Assembly (NCBI GenBank): GCA_020718785.1
Contig: DYRK01000009.1
Coordinates: 12,069 to 27,147, forward strand
Length of the DNA stretch: 15,079 nt
Direction of reading: 5' to 3'
Source of the DNA: Desulfatirhabdium butyrativorans
GTDB lineage: Bacteria; Desulfobacterota; Desulfobacteria; Desulfobacterales; DYRK01
The notes below the pieces were generated by a model, which was given only the letters and a program-made list of their open reading frames with translations, had not been told where the DNA came from and did no database searches. Shown piece by piece: positions 7,139-14,494 of the stretch (position 1 is its first letter; every line of letters starts with the position of its first letter). Both the position numbers and the translations under genes were made by a program.

Positions 7139-7390
7139 ATGAAATACTGGCGGGTTCCTCTGGATTCCCATGAAGTGCAGGTGACCCGGGGGCATGTCCA
7201 CATTATTGCAGACCGATGCAAAGGCTGCGGTTATTGTATTGCTTACTGTCCCCGGGAAATCCTTGAATTTTCCAAAGCGTTCAATGCAAAAGGATATCAT
7301 CCTCCGGTAGTCAAAAAAGACGATTGCCTGAACTGCCACTATTGTGAGCTTCTTTGCCCGGAGTTTGCCATATTTTCAATTGAGAGGTGA
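7139..7390 (+). CDS. korD: 2-oxoacid:ferredoxin oxidoreductase, delta (ferredoxin) subunit
   Basis: This gene encodes an 83-aa two-cluster ferredoxin. The first [4Fe-4S] motif uses Cys27, Cys30, Cys33 and Cys37 (CKGCGYCIAYCP) and the second uses Cys63, Cys66, Cys69 and Cys73 (CLNCHYCELLCP). The short N-terminal extension and the position directly before the alpha subunit match KorD of four-subunit 2-oxoglutarate-type oxidoreductases. It would carry electrons from the thiamine site of KorAB to free ferredoxin or to the downstream flavoprotein. A strong GGAAAGG lies 4 bases before the ATG. The last codons and the TGA overlap the left arm of a long imperfect hairpin. Confidence 0.9.
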   Translation: MKYWRVPLDSHEVQVTRGHVHIIADRCKGCGYCIAYCPREILEFSKAFNAKGYHPPVVKKDDCLNCHYCELLCPEFAIFSIER

Positions 7391-7465
7391 GAGGTGAGAG
7401 GTACGGGGTAAGAGGTAAGACGCCTCAGACCCCGCACTTCGCACCTCGCACCTCGTATCACGAGG
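7384..7465 (+). repeat. Heptad repeats forming a long hairpin and a short alternative hairpin in the korD-korA junction
   Basis: The left arm 7384-7409 (GAGGTGA iterations ending in CGGGGT) pairs with the right arm 7429-7454 (ACCCCGC, then GCACTTC/GCACCTC heptads). Of 26 positions, 22 match, around a 19-base centre. The left arm overlaps the last codons and stop of korD. A second perfect hairpin, CCTCGT-ATC-ACGAGG (7451-7465), reuses the end of the right arm and covers the GAGGA of the korA ribosome-binding site. The two structures therefore compete for CCTC at 7451-7454. The arrays look like generic intergenic heptad repeats, so a regulatory effect is only a possibility. Confidence 0.7.
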
Positions 7466-7471
7466 AAGAGA

Positions 7472-8611
7472 ATGAAACCAGCAGTCCTCACAGGTGAACA
7501 TTTTATCAACGGAGACGTTGCCTGCGCCGAAGGCGCGATTGCAGCAGGGTGCAGATTTTTCGGAGGCTATCCGATCACTCCTGCCACGGAAGTCGCTGAA
7601 CATATATCCGAAAGACTGCCCGATGTCGGCGGGACTTTTATCCAGATGGAAGATGAAATTGCGGCAATGACTTCCATTCTCGGAGCCGCATGGACAGGCA
7701 TAAAAACCATGACTGCCACTTCGGGACCCGGTTTCAGTCTGATGATGGAAACCGTAGGACTCGCTGTAGTCACAGAAACTCCATGCGTGGTAGTCAATGT
7801 TCAGCGTGCAGGTCCTTCTACCGGGCTTCCCACGCAGGGAGCTCAGGCAGACATGATGCAGGTAAGATGGGGATCCCACGGCGATTACGAAATCATCGCT
7901 ATCGCTCCTTCGTCGCCGCAGGAAATGTTTGATCTGACGATCATCGCTTTCAACCTGAGCGAGAAATACCGGACTCCCGTATTTATAATGTCGGATGAAA
8001 TTGTCGGACACATGAGCGAAAAGGTAGTAATACCCGATGCCAGAAAAATAAAAACCGTATCGCGTCCCAAGCCCACGGGCAGAAAAGACAAGTTCAGGCT
8101 GTATAAACCGGGACCTGACGGCGTTGCTCCCATGCCGTCCATCGGCGAAGGCTACAATGTCCATGTCACAGGTCTGACTCATGATGAAAAAGGCTATCCG
8201 GTGATGTCGGTGGATACGCAGAAAGAGATGATTGCACGGCTTCTCGGAAAGATCAGAAACAATCTTGACGATATCATCATGACTCAGGAGTATATGCTTG
8301 AAGATGCAGATATCGTGATTGTCTCTTACGGTGTTTCCGCCAGAACCGCATACACCGCTGTGGAAGAAGCGAGAAATATGGGTATCAAAGCCGGTCTGCT
8401 GCGTCTGATAACGGTCTGGCCCTTTCCGGAACAGAAAATCCGTGAACTTGCGAAACGAGTCAAAGGCTTTGTCACCGTTGAAATCAACATGGGGCAGATA
8501 TGCAGGGAAGTGCAGCGATGCGCGGGTATTCCTACATATCTCGCGGGTCATGCCGGCGGTGCAATTATTCCTCCGGACGATGTGCTTAACATACTAAAAG
8601 AGAGATTTTGA
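7472..8611 (+). CDS. korA: 2-oxoacid:ferredoxin oxidoreductase, alpha subunit
   Basis: This gene encodes a 379-aa protein with the domain organisation of the KorA/VorA alpha subunit: a pyruvate:ferredoxin oxidoreductase-type domain I followed by domain II. The hallmark GGYPITPATE is at residues 31-40. QMEDEIAAMTSILGAAW (ending about residue 75), ATSGPGFSLM and RAGPSTGLPTQGAQAD follow, all typical of substrate/CoA-side motifs in this subunit. The C-terminal part (VSYGVSARTAYTAVEEAR, LRLITVWPFP) is the transketolase-C-like domain. The complex oxidatively decarboxylates a 2-oxoacid with CoA to an acyl-CoA, CO2 and reduced ferredoxin. Sequence alone does not separate 2-oxoglutarate from branched-chain or aryl 2-oxoacids. 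The start is set by GAGGAAGAG just before the ATG, which lies in the short hairpin described separately. Confidence 0.92.
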   Translation: MKPAVLTGEHFINGDVACAEGAIAAGCRFFGGYPITPATEVAEHISERLPDVGGTFIQMEDEIAAMTSILGAAWTGIKTMTATSGPGFSLMMETVGLAVVTETPCVVVNVQRAGPSTGLPTQGAQADMMQVRWGSHGDYEIIAIAPSSPQEMFDLTIIAFNLSEKYRTPVFIMSDEIVGHMSEKVVIPDARKIKTVSRPKPTGRKDKFRLYKPGPDGVAPMPSIGEGYNVHVTGLTHDEKGYPVMSVDTQKEMIARLLGKIRNNLDDIIMTQEYMLEDADIVIVSYGVSARTAYTAVEEARNMGIKAGLLRLITVWPFPEQKIRELAKRVKGFVTVEINMGQICREVQRCAGIPTYLAGHAGGAIIPPDDVLNILKERF

Positions 8612-8614
8612 AAT

Positions 8615-9445
8615 ATGACTGAAAATCCTCAAAACGTCCATCCGCTTGAAGACCTGGTGCGGATGGACCGTATTCCTCATATCTGGTGTCCGGGATGCGG
8701 AACGGGATCTGTGTTTGCCTCCTGTCTCACGGCAATGAAGCAGACCGGAATTCCTTATAATCAGTTTGCTATGGTTTCCGGAATCGGCTGTTCGGGCAGA
8801 GGAGCGGGGTATATCAATATTGACTCGTTCCACACCACACACGGGAGAGCCATTCCCTTTGCCACAGGAATCAAAATGGCAAGCCCCGACCTGAATGTTA
8901 TTGTCTTTTCCGGAGACGGCGATCTGTTTGCCATCGGCGGCAATCATTTTATCCATGCTGCCCGCCGGAATATGGATATTACGGTGATCTGCGTCAACAA
9001 TCTGACTTACGGCATGACCGGCGGACAGGTCGCTGCCACAACGCCTCATCTGGCAAAGTCTTCTACAACTACAGTCGGAAACCCGGAAACTCCGTTCAGT
9101 CTGCCGTTTCTTGCCTACGCGTCCGGGGCAACCTACATCGCCCGCTGGACAATGCTGCATGCGCGTGATCTCGCGGATTCGATTGAAGAAGCCCTTGTCC
9201 ATAAAGGATTTTCCTTTATCGAAGTGCTTTCGCCATGTCCCGTGAATTTCGGCAGACGGAACAAGGAAAAGCCTCTTGACACCTTGAAGAAATACTACGA
9301 AAACACCATCGTCAGAAACGGCGCAAATCCTGCCGAGTTGGATATTGACTATAAGAAAGGAGTGATTCTCGGCAAGTTTGCAGACATTGACAAACCCACG
9401 CATGATGAGAAGTACAAGAAGATGTACTGGCCGGATGAGAAGTGA
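8615..9445 (+). CDS. korB: 2-oxoacid:ferredoxin oxidoreductase, beta (thiamine diphosphate) subunit
   Basis: This gene encodes a 276-aa protein that starts 3 bases after the korA stop. The thiamine diphosphate/Mg motif is complete: GDGDLFAIGGNHF (Gly100-Asp101-Gly102) through VICVNN (residues 124-129). WCPGCG (Cys25, Cys28) and GIGCSGR (Cys59) are conserved beta-subunit elements that usually help ligate a [4Fe-4S] cluster. Its length is normal for the family. It forms the catalytic centre with KorA. Its partner korC is separated from it by a toxin-antitoxin pair, which is unusual. The 53-base gap after its stop contains GAGAAGTGAAGAGTGAA, another scrap of the heptad-type repeat. Confidence 0.93.
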   Translation: MTENPQNVHPLEDLVRMDRIPHIWCPGCGTGSVFASCLTAMKQTGIPYNQFAMVSGIGCSGRGAGYINIDSFHTTHGRAIPFATGIKMASPDLNVIVFSGDGDLFAIGGNHFIHAARRNMDITVICVNNLTYGMTGGQVAATTPHLAKSSTTTVGNPETPFSLPFLAYASGATYIARWTMLHARDLADSIEEALVHKGFSFIEVLSPCPVNFGRRNKEKPLDTLKKYYENTIVRNGANPAELDIDYKKGVILGKFADIDKPTHDEKYKKMYWPDEK

Positions 9446-9498
9446 AGAGTGAATATTGAAGAAGATTGCTATCTCGAAATTTCAAGGAAGGGGATTTT

Positions 9499-9759
9499 AT
9501 GAGTATCACACTTCAAATGGAATTGCCGGAAAGCATTTTTGCCGTGTTACACCATGATAAAGAGGAACTTGTAAATATGGTGAAGCTCTGTGCAGCCGTC
9601 AAATTGTATGAGCTGCATCGCCTTTCCCAAGAAAAAGCATCGGAGTTGGCGGGTATGAGCAGAGGAGAATTTTTACTCGCGCTGAAAGATTTCGAAGTCA
9701 CACCGTATCAATACGGAGCGCAAGAGATTCTGTCAGAGGTTCGGAGGCTTGGACTTTAG
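9499..9759 (+). CDS. UPF0175 family antitoxin-like protein
   Basis: This gene encodes an 86-aa protein. After a short strand-forming start (SITLQMELPESIF), it has a helical segment with a helix-turn-helix-like core, AAVKLYELHRLSQEKASELA (ending at about residue 55), followed by GMSRGEFLLALKDFEVTPYQ. This is the characteristic pattern of UPF0175 proteins, which usually sit before a DUF3368 PIN-like gene. It would bind and neutralise that product and may repress its own transcription. I took the ATG at 9499 because AAGGAAGGGG lies 5 bases upstream; an in-frame start at 9466 has no such site. Confidence 0.85.
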   Translation: MSITLQMELPESIFAVLHHDKEELVNMVKLCAAVKLYELHRLSQEKASELAGMSRGEFLLALKDFEVTPYQYGAQEILSEVRRLGL

Positions 9760-9760
9760 C

Positions 9761-10246
9761 ATGGAAAAGGTGTTTATTCTGAATTCATCGCCCGTCATCA
9801 GTTTGTCCAAAGCCGGCTTGAATGTGATTTTGGAAAAGTTGACGGTTCTGATTCCTCAAGATGTTGCCGTTGAGTTGAGCTATGAAAAATATGTTGATGA
9901 AGCCCGGCAATTTATCAGCGCGCATCAAGAAAGCGTATTTTCGGAATATCTGATTTCGGATGAGATAAAAAACTGGGGTCTTGGAAAGGGTGAATCTTCT
10001 GTATTAGCCTCGGTATTTCAACATCCGGAATGGATTGCGGTAATTGATGACGGCGCTGCCAGAAAATGTGCGAATGTTTATAATCTGAATCTGACCGGAA
10101 CATTAGGACTGCTGCTGATTGCTTATAGAATCGGATGGATTGACAATTTACAAGAGTCCATAGATGCTCTCAGACATGCCGGATTTTATCTGAATAAGCA
10201 CTTGATTAAAGATGTGTTGCAGAAAGCGGACTCAGAATTTATCTGA
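9761..10246 (+). CDS. DUF3368 family PIN-like toxin
   Basis: This gene encodes a 161-aa protein of the DUF3368/PIN-like group, which are putative metal-dependent RNases. The N-terminal LNSSPVISLSKAG matches the family's N-S/T-SP-L/I signature. GLGKGESSVLA, VIDDGAARKCA and the tail LTGTLGLLLIAYRIGWI match the KGE, DD..AR and GTLGLL blocks that hold the acidic residues. A GGAGG at 9743-9747 is a little far (13 bases) from the ATG at 9761, and the antitoxin stop is one base before it, so coupled translation is likely. A TTG at 9749 is an alternative start. The toxic effect is known for some members of the pair type, not shown here. Confidence 0.82.
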   Translation: MEKVFILNSSPVISLSKAGLNVILEKLTVLIPQDVAVELSYEKYVDEARQFISAHQESVFSEYLISDEIKNWGLGKGESSVLASVFQHPEWIAVIDDGAARKCANVYNLNLTGTLGLLLIAYRIGWIDNLQESIDALRHAGFYLNKHLIKDVLQKADSEFI

Positions 10247-10302
10247 TTCAGATACCTTATCAACAAATCAATGAGCAGTTCCTTATAAGCAGGTCAAAAT
10301 TT

Positions 10303-10896
10303 ATGTCAAACATGAATGAAAACAAAAAACAGGAAGTTATTATCACCGGATTCGGCGGTCAGGGAATTGTCCTTGCGGGCAGAATTCTCGGTATGGCCGC
10401 AGCCCTGTGGGACCGCAAAGAAAGCACTCTGGTGCAGTCCTACGGCCCCGAATCCAGAGGCGGCGCGTGCTGCGCTCAGGTCATTATCTCCGACGAGGTG
10501 ATCCGGTATCCCTACGTCAAAACAGCCGATGTTCTCGTGTGTATGTCTCAGTCGGCTTATGAGAAATACAAGGGACAACTGAAAGCCGAAGGCTATCTTC
10601 TGACGGACAAAGATTTGGTCACGCCGAATGAGGAGAGAGATTTCTTTTCTATTCCCTCTACCCGCATGGCAGAAGAACTGGGGCGGGCAATGATGGCAAA
10701 CATCATTATGCTCGGATTTGTCACAGCCGTGACCGCGCTGATATCTGAAAAAGCTGCAAAGGAAGCGGTTGCCTCATCGGTGCCTAAGGGAACAGAAGAG
10801 ATGAATCTGAAAGCATTTGCCAAAGGCTATGATTACGGTTTGTCAAAACTCAAAGGACGGGAGAAAAAATCCCTGGGCAATACTGGAGCAGCTTAA
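10303..10896 (+). CDS. korC: 2-oxoacid:ferredoxin oxidoreductase, gamma subunit
   Basis: This gene encodes a 197-aa protein of the POR/KOR gamma family. GFGGQGIVLAGRILG (residues 16-30) and SYGPESRGGACCAQVIIS are the family hallmarks, and the C-terminal KGTEEMNLKAFAKGYDYG is typical. The gamma subunit contributes to the CoA-binding face and completes the KorABCD complex. The start at 10303 follows AGGTCAAAATTT; an ATG three codons later is possible. It ends in TAATG, its stop overlapping the start of the next gene by one base, so the two are translationally coupled. It is separated from korB by the UPF0175/DUF3368 pair, with 56 bases between the toxin stop and this start. Confidence 0.92.
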   Translation: MSNMNENKKQEVIITGFGGQGIVLAGRILGMAAALWDRKESTLVQSYGPESRGGACCAQVIISDEVIRYPYVKTADVLVCMSQSAYEKYKGQLKAEGYLLTDKDLVTPNEERDFFSIPSTRMAEELGRAMMANIIMLGFVTAVTALISEKAAKEAVASSVPKGTEEMNLKAFAKGYDYGLSKLKGREKKSLGNTGAA

Positions 10897-13800
10897 TGAA
10901 ACGCGCCAAAGACCGTTTACACAGAGTCATTGTCATCGGCGCCGCACCTTCGGGAATAGCGGCAGTCAACAAGCTCGGAGAACTCGGCATTCCCGTAACG
11001 CTTGTGGATTCGGATTCCAATTTAGACCGAAAACTTTCCGGCGGGGAATTTCGGCTCAAATCCGGGATTCCCCTGAATCACGCGCATCGGCCCGGTCTGA
11101 TCCGAATTATGAGAAATCCCGGGATCAAGTGCATTCTGCCCGCAACCGTCAACAGCATCCGGCATACTTCGCAGGGATTCGGCGTCAGTATTACGAGGCA
11201 TCGGACCTTCGTAGAAGCGGGTAAATGTATTCTTTGCGGTCGCTGCGCGGAGGTCTGTCCGGTAGTTGCGGAAGACAATAATGAGAAAGCCCTCCGATTC
11301 GAAAACCGCCTGAGCCTTCCGGGCCGTCCTGTGATTGACAAAAGACGGCTGCCATTATGCCGTGAAAACTGCCCGCTGGGAGTCAATGCTCAGGGATATG
11401 TCGCGCTGGCAAAACAGGGCAAATTTATCGAAGCCTTAGAACTGGTTCGGGAAAAGAATATTCTCCCCGGAATTTGCGGCAGAATCTGTAATCATCCTTG
11501 TGAAGACGAATGCAGAAGGGGGCAGTTGGATGAGGCGGTTTCCATAAGAGCCGTCAAACGCTTTCTGGCAGATTATGGACTCGAACATAAAGATCGAATA
11601 TCTCCTCGGAAGCCGGTTGAGAAAAGAGAGGAGAAATTTGCGATTATCGGTTCGGGTCCTGCGGGACTTGCGGCTGGGGCAGAATTGGCTCGGTTCGGAT
11701 GTCAGCTCACGGTATTCGAAAAAGAAAAGATGGCGGGCGGACTGCTTCGCTACGGCATCGGTCCCCATCGTCTTCCCAGAGAGATTTTAGATGCGGAGCT
11801 TGACTACATCAAAGACTTGGGAGTGAATTTTGTGACTTCGCATCCGGTGAATCTTTCCCAAGATATCGAGCATCTTAGAAATACTTTTGACGGGATACTC
11901 CTTTGCACAGGTTCATGGAAAGACCGGAAACTCAGGGTTCAGGGGGAAGATTTGGAGGGCGTCGAAGGATGTCTTTCTTTTCTGAACCGATTTTACCGGG
12001 GCGAAGTCAAAGAACTCAGAGAAAAAGTTGCGGTTATCGGCGACGGAAACGCAGCCTTTGATCTGGCTCGAACCCTTTCCCGTATGGGAGCGGAAGTGAC
12101 GATTGTCTCTTGGTTCGGAAAAGAAGAAATCCCGGCAGATACAGAGGAAATCCGAGGAGCCGCAGAAGAAGGCATTTCTGTCGAAGATCGGCTTCAGGTT
12201 ATCGGATTTCTCGGAGAAAAAGGCAAATTCGAACGGCTTCTCTGCAAACCGACTATAGCGGGAACACCGGATAAGAACGGGATTCCCTGGCCCGTGATTA
12301 TTGAGGGAAGCAATCCGGTCGAGCTTGCTTTTGACAAGGCTTTTGTCTCTATCGGTCAGACAGGTACTTTTGAGCCGGGGAGCCGGATCGGCGGACTGAA
12401 TATCGGCAAGTTCGGATTCATTGCTACGGATGAAAATTTCCGTACTAGTATCTCTAATGTCTATGCCGCCGGGGACGCAGTGAGCGGTCCTTCTACGGTC
12501 GTAAAAGCAATGTCTAAAGGCAAGGCTGCCGCGGAACGCATGTTGTCGGAGATATGCAAGATCGAAATCCCGGAAAATCGCTCGCAAAGAACTGCTAAAG
12601 AATTTCCGGATATTCCTTCGGATATTCCCAGACTGAACCGGGCGCATATCCCAGAAAAACAGGCATCGGGACGGCGGAACAATTTTTCGGAAGTGGCTCT
12701 GGGCCTGTCCGAATCTCAGGTCATTGCCGAAGCGCAGCGATGTCTTCAGTGCGGGGTCTGCTCCGAATGTATGCAGTGTGCGAATATCTGCGAAGCGATC
12801 AACCATAACGAAGCCCAAGAAGAATGGATTGAACATGCCGGTGCCTTGATTATTGCGGATCCGGATATGGCTCCGCCGGTAAAAGGAGATGATGTGATTC
12901 GGGCTTACGGTCCGAAATCTTCGAAGCCCGATGTCTATGCCATGATTTTGCGGGGATTTGCTTCTGCGGCTCAAGCCATGCTTCTGCTCGGCAATACTTC
13001 GAATATTCAGAAAGGGAGCAGAATTTCCTTTTATCAGCCCGATCCCCTGATTTCTCCCGATCTCCGTATCGGCGTATTTGTCTGCAAATGCAATGATTCG
13101 CTGGGCTGGACTGAAGAAATGAATGACTATGTTCGGAGTCTCAACGATATCGAAGATGTGGTTCACGCTGAAGTCATGCGCTCTGCCTGTGTGTCCGAAG
13201 GAATTTCAGCCATCCTCAAAACCGTGCGTGAAAAGGGAATTACCCGATTAGTCATCGGCTCCTGTGTCTGCTGTTCTCTGAATTTCGTATGCAGCGCATG
13301 TACAGACCAGCGAACCCGCTTGAAACAAGGGCTTTTCGCTGCTACGGGCATCAGCCGCTTTATGGTAGTCACACGAAATATCCGAGGAGAAGCATTGAGT
13401 CTTTTGAAAAAAGACCCGGAACAGGCGCAGAGCAAATTCAAAGGGCTGATTGACCGCTCCGTAAGACGTGCGAGAATGCTGAAACGCTTTCCTTCTCCTG
13501 CGAGAATCTACAACTTCACTACAGCCGTGATCGGAGAATCCGAAGCTGCGGTCAACAGCGCGGTGACGCTTGCCGAAGCCGGTATGGAAGTATTTATGTT
13601 CGGCGCAGAAGACAAACCCCTGAGTATCAAGCCCGATCATCCGAATATTCATTGTTTCGAAGGCTCTTCGGTAAGCCGGTTCCGGGGAACGCTGGGGGAT
13701 TTTCAACTGAGCGTGGAAACAGCGGGTTTCAAGCAGAGCATACAGGTGGGGGCGGTGATTCTCGGGGAAAGATCAAGAAAAAAAATCCGATATATTCATC

Positions 13801-14246
13801 AGGAAGGGCTGCAACCCCGATCCTTTGACTTTGCCATGCAGGAAAAAGATGTAGCGGGAGTTCCCTTTTTTTATCCCGGAATGACTTCGATCTCCGGGCT
13901 TTTTCTCGCAGACCCTCCGGATATCACGATTTCAGACCGGCAAAAAGGCTTGTCTGCCGCGGTGCTGGCAGCAGCCGTGATGCCTCGGGGACCCAGACAG
14001 AGCAAGGGCTTTACGGTAGCAATAGATGAGGAACTGTGCCGTAGTTGCGGACGATGCGTAGAAGTCTGTCCCTACCACGCGGTGACGCTGAAACAAAATG
14101 CCCTGGGCGCGTGGCACGCAGCCGTTGACGAGGCATTCTGCAAAGGCTGCGGCAACTGTATTTCCGTCTGTCCTTCCAATGCGGCGGACAGCCCCTATCG
14201 CAGCCAGCAGTTCTACGAGCGGACACTTGAGGAAATTCTGCTGTAG
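10896..14246 (+). CDS. HdrA/NfnB (GltD)-type multi-cluster FAD oxidoreductase fusion
   Basis: This gene encodes a 1116-aa cytoplasmic iron-sulfur flavoprotein with modules in order. Residues 1-125 form an HdrA-like FAD start (GAAPSG at 15-20) and a [4Fe-4S] motif (Cys111, 114, 117, 121). Residues 150-560 form an NfnB/GltD core: N-terminal cysteines 155, 159, 194, 198, 202 and 206, FAD motif GSGPAG at 252, NAD(P) motif GDGNAA at 382, and AAGDA at 524-528. A Cys-rich linker carries Cys616, 619, 622, 625, 628 and 632. Residues 725-870 are an HdrA-type VCKC domain (Cys730, 732, 765, 790), and a Rossmann-like region with the degenerate loop GESEAA at 880 follows. Two C-terminal [4Fe-4S] motifs (Cys1048-1058, 1082-1092) end the protein. 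The start overlaps the korC stop and has GGAG 7 bases upstream. It likely exchanges electrons between KorABCD/ferredoxin and NAD(P)H. Bifurcation is inferred, not visible. Confidence 0.85.
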   Translation: MKRAKDRLHRVIVIGAAPSGIAAVNKLGELGIPVTLVDSDSNLDRKLSGGEFRLKSGIPLNHAHRPGLIRIMRNPGIKCILPATVNSIRHTSQGFGVSITRHRTFVEAGKCILCGRCAEVCPVVAEDNNEKALRFENRLSLPGRPVIDKRRLPLCRENCPLGVNAQGYVALAKQGKFIEALELVREKNILPGICGRICNHPCEDECRRGQLDEAVSIRAVKRFLADYGLEHKDRISPRKPVEKREEKFAIIGSGPAGLAAGAELARFGCQLTVFEKEKMAGGLLRYGIGPHRLPREILDAELDYIKDLGVNFVTSHPVNLSQDIEHLRNTFDGILLCTGSWKDRKLRVQGEDLEGVEGCLSFLNRFYRGEVKELREKVAVIGDGNAAFDLARTLSRMGAEVTIVSWFGKEEIPADTEEIRGAAEEGISVEDRLQVIGFLGEKGKFERLLCKPTIAGTPDKNGIPWPVIIEGSNPVELAFDKAFVSIGQTGTFEPGSRIGGLNIGKFGFIATDENFRTSISNVYAAGDAVSGPSTVVKAMSKGKAAAERMLSEICKIEIPENRSQRTAKEFPDIPSDIPRLNRAHIPEKQASGRRNNFSEVALGLSESQVIAEAQRCLQCGVCSECMQCANICEAINHNEAQEEWIEHAGALIIADPDMAPPVKGDDVIRAYGPKSSKPDVYAMILRGFASAAQAMLLLGNTSNIQKGSRISFYQPDPLISPDLRIGVFVCKCNDSLGWTEEMNDYVRSLNDIEDVVHAEVMRSACVSEGISAILKTVREKGITRLVIGSCVCCSLNFVCSACTDQRTRLKQGLFAATGISRFMVVTRNIRGEALSLLKKDPEQAQSKFKGLIDRSVRRARMLKRFPSPARIYNFTTAVIGESEAAVNSAVTLAEAGMEVFMFGAEDKPLSIKPDHPNIHCFEGSSVSRFRGTLGDFQLSVETAGFKQSIQVGAVILGERSRKKIRYIHQEGLQPRSFDFAMQEKDVAGVPFFYPGMTSISGLFLADPPDITISDRQKGLSAAVLAAAVMPRGPRQSKGFTVAIDEELCRSCGRCVEVCPYHAVTLKQNALGAWHAAVDEAFCKGCGNCISVCPSNAADSPYRSQQFYERTLEEILL

Positions 14247-14267
14247 GGGCATGTCGGCGACATGCCC
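14247..14267 (+). terminator. Perfect 9-bp palindrome directly after the kor/HdrA operon
   Basis: GGGCATGTC-GGC-GACATGCCC starts one base after the stop codon of the HdrA/NfnB gene. It would form a GC-rich 9-bp hairpin with a 3-base loop. There is no T-run behind it, so intrinsic termination is doubtful. It could instead block 3' exonucleases or be a dispersed palindromic repeat. Confidence 0.5.
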
Positions 14268-14290
14268 TCTTGCTGTCGCCCTCTATATCT

Positions 14291-14374
14291 ATCTACAAGG
14301 ATTGTGTGTAAGCAGGGATTACTACATATCGTATGTGTTACAGAAATCCTTTTTTAAACACAATCCTTGTAGAT
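14291..14374. repeat. 84-nt element with perfect 17-bp terminal inverted repeats
   Basis: ATCTACAAGGATTGTGT (14291-14307) and its exact reverse complement (14358-14374) enclose 50 bases. Inside, ACATA-TCG-TATGT (centre near 14330) makes a small hairpin. It is flanked by GGATT (14316-14320) and AATCC (14345-14349), with six T's (14350-14355) directly after. The inner stem plus T-run looks like an intrinsic terminator, while the outer 17-bp stem would enclose the whole element. No clear target-site duplication flanks it. Candidate explanations are a miniature inverted-repeat (MITE-like) element, a dispersed palindromic repeat, or a small structured RNA. Confidence 0.75.
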
Positions 14375-14393
14375 GGCATAATTAGGCAAAGGA

Positions 14394-14480
14394 GCGTTCC
14401 CCCGCCTTTCAGTCGGGTATGCACCGGATGAAAATCCGAAAAAGCCGGGAACGTAAAATCAGTAACTTATGATGATTTAC
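14394..14480 (+). ncRNA. Candidate structured leader RNA upstream of the last gene
   Basis: GCGTTCCC (14394-14401) can pair with GGGAACGT (14447-14454; seven Watson-Crick pairs plus one G-U) and closes a compact domain. Inside are CGGAT-GAAA-ATCCG (14425-14438), a 5-bp hairpin capped by a GNRA tetraloop, and CCCG/CGGG (14401-14404 with 14414-14417). A following hairpin, GTAAAATC (14453-14460) with GATTTAC (14474-14480), has one bulged A and ends 2 bases before the GGGAG ribosome-binding site. It shares two bases with the closing stem, so the two could be alternatives. The stretch GATGAAAATCCG loosely recalls the core of cobalamin riboswitches, but the rest of that consensus is absent. I do not recognise a known RNA family. 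Confidence 0.4.
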
Positions 14481-14494
14481 ATGGGAGAAAATAA

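Noticed and set aside
7033..7140. Short start-less open frame (about 35 codons, ending ...FLRKGL) just before korD
   Set aside because: It has no ATG, no ribosome-binding site and no recognisable homology. It could be a tail of a lost gene, but nothing supports that beyond an open frame.
7376..8551. 391-codon minus-strand open frame opposite korA
   Set aside because: It is antisense to the clear KorA coding frame, has histidine/arginine/serine-rich composition typical of reversed coding sequence, and shows no family motif.
11913..13166. 417-codon minus-strand open frame opposite the HdrA/NfnB gene
   Set aside because: The sense frame carries many correctly spaced cysteine and Rossmann motifs; the antisense translation shows none and is a by-product of codon bias.
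14375..14480. Cobalamin riboswitch
   Set aside because: GATGAAAATCCG and a nearby CCGGGAAC-type segment recall parts of its core, but the GCCACTG-type box and other conserved elements are missing and the downstream gene gives no B12 link.
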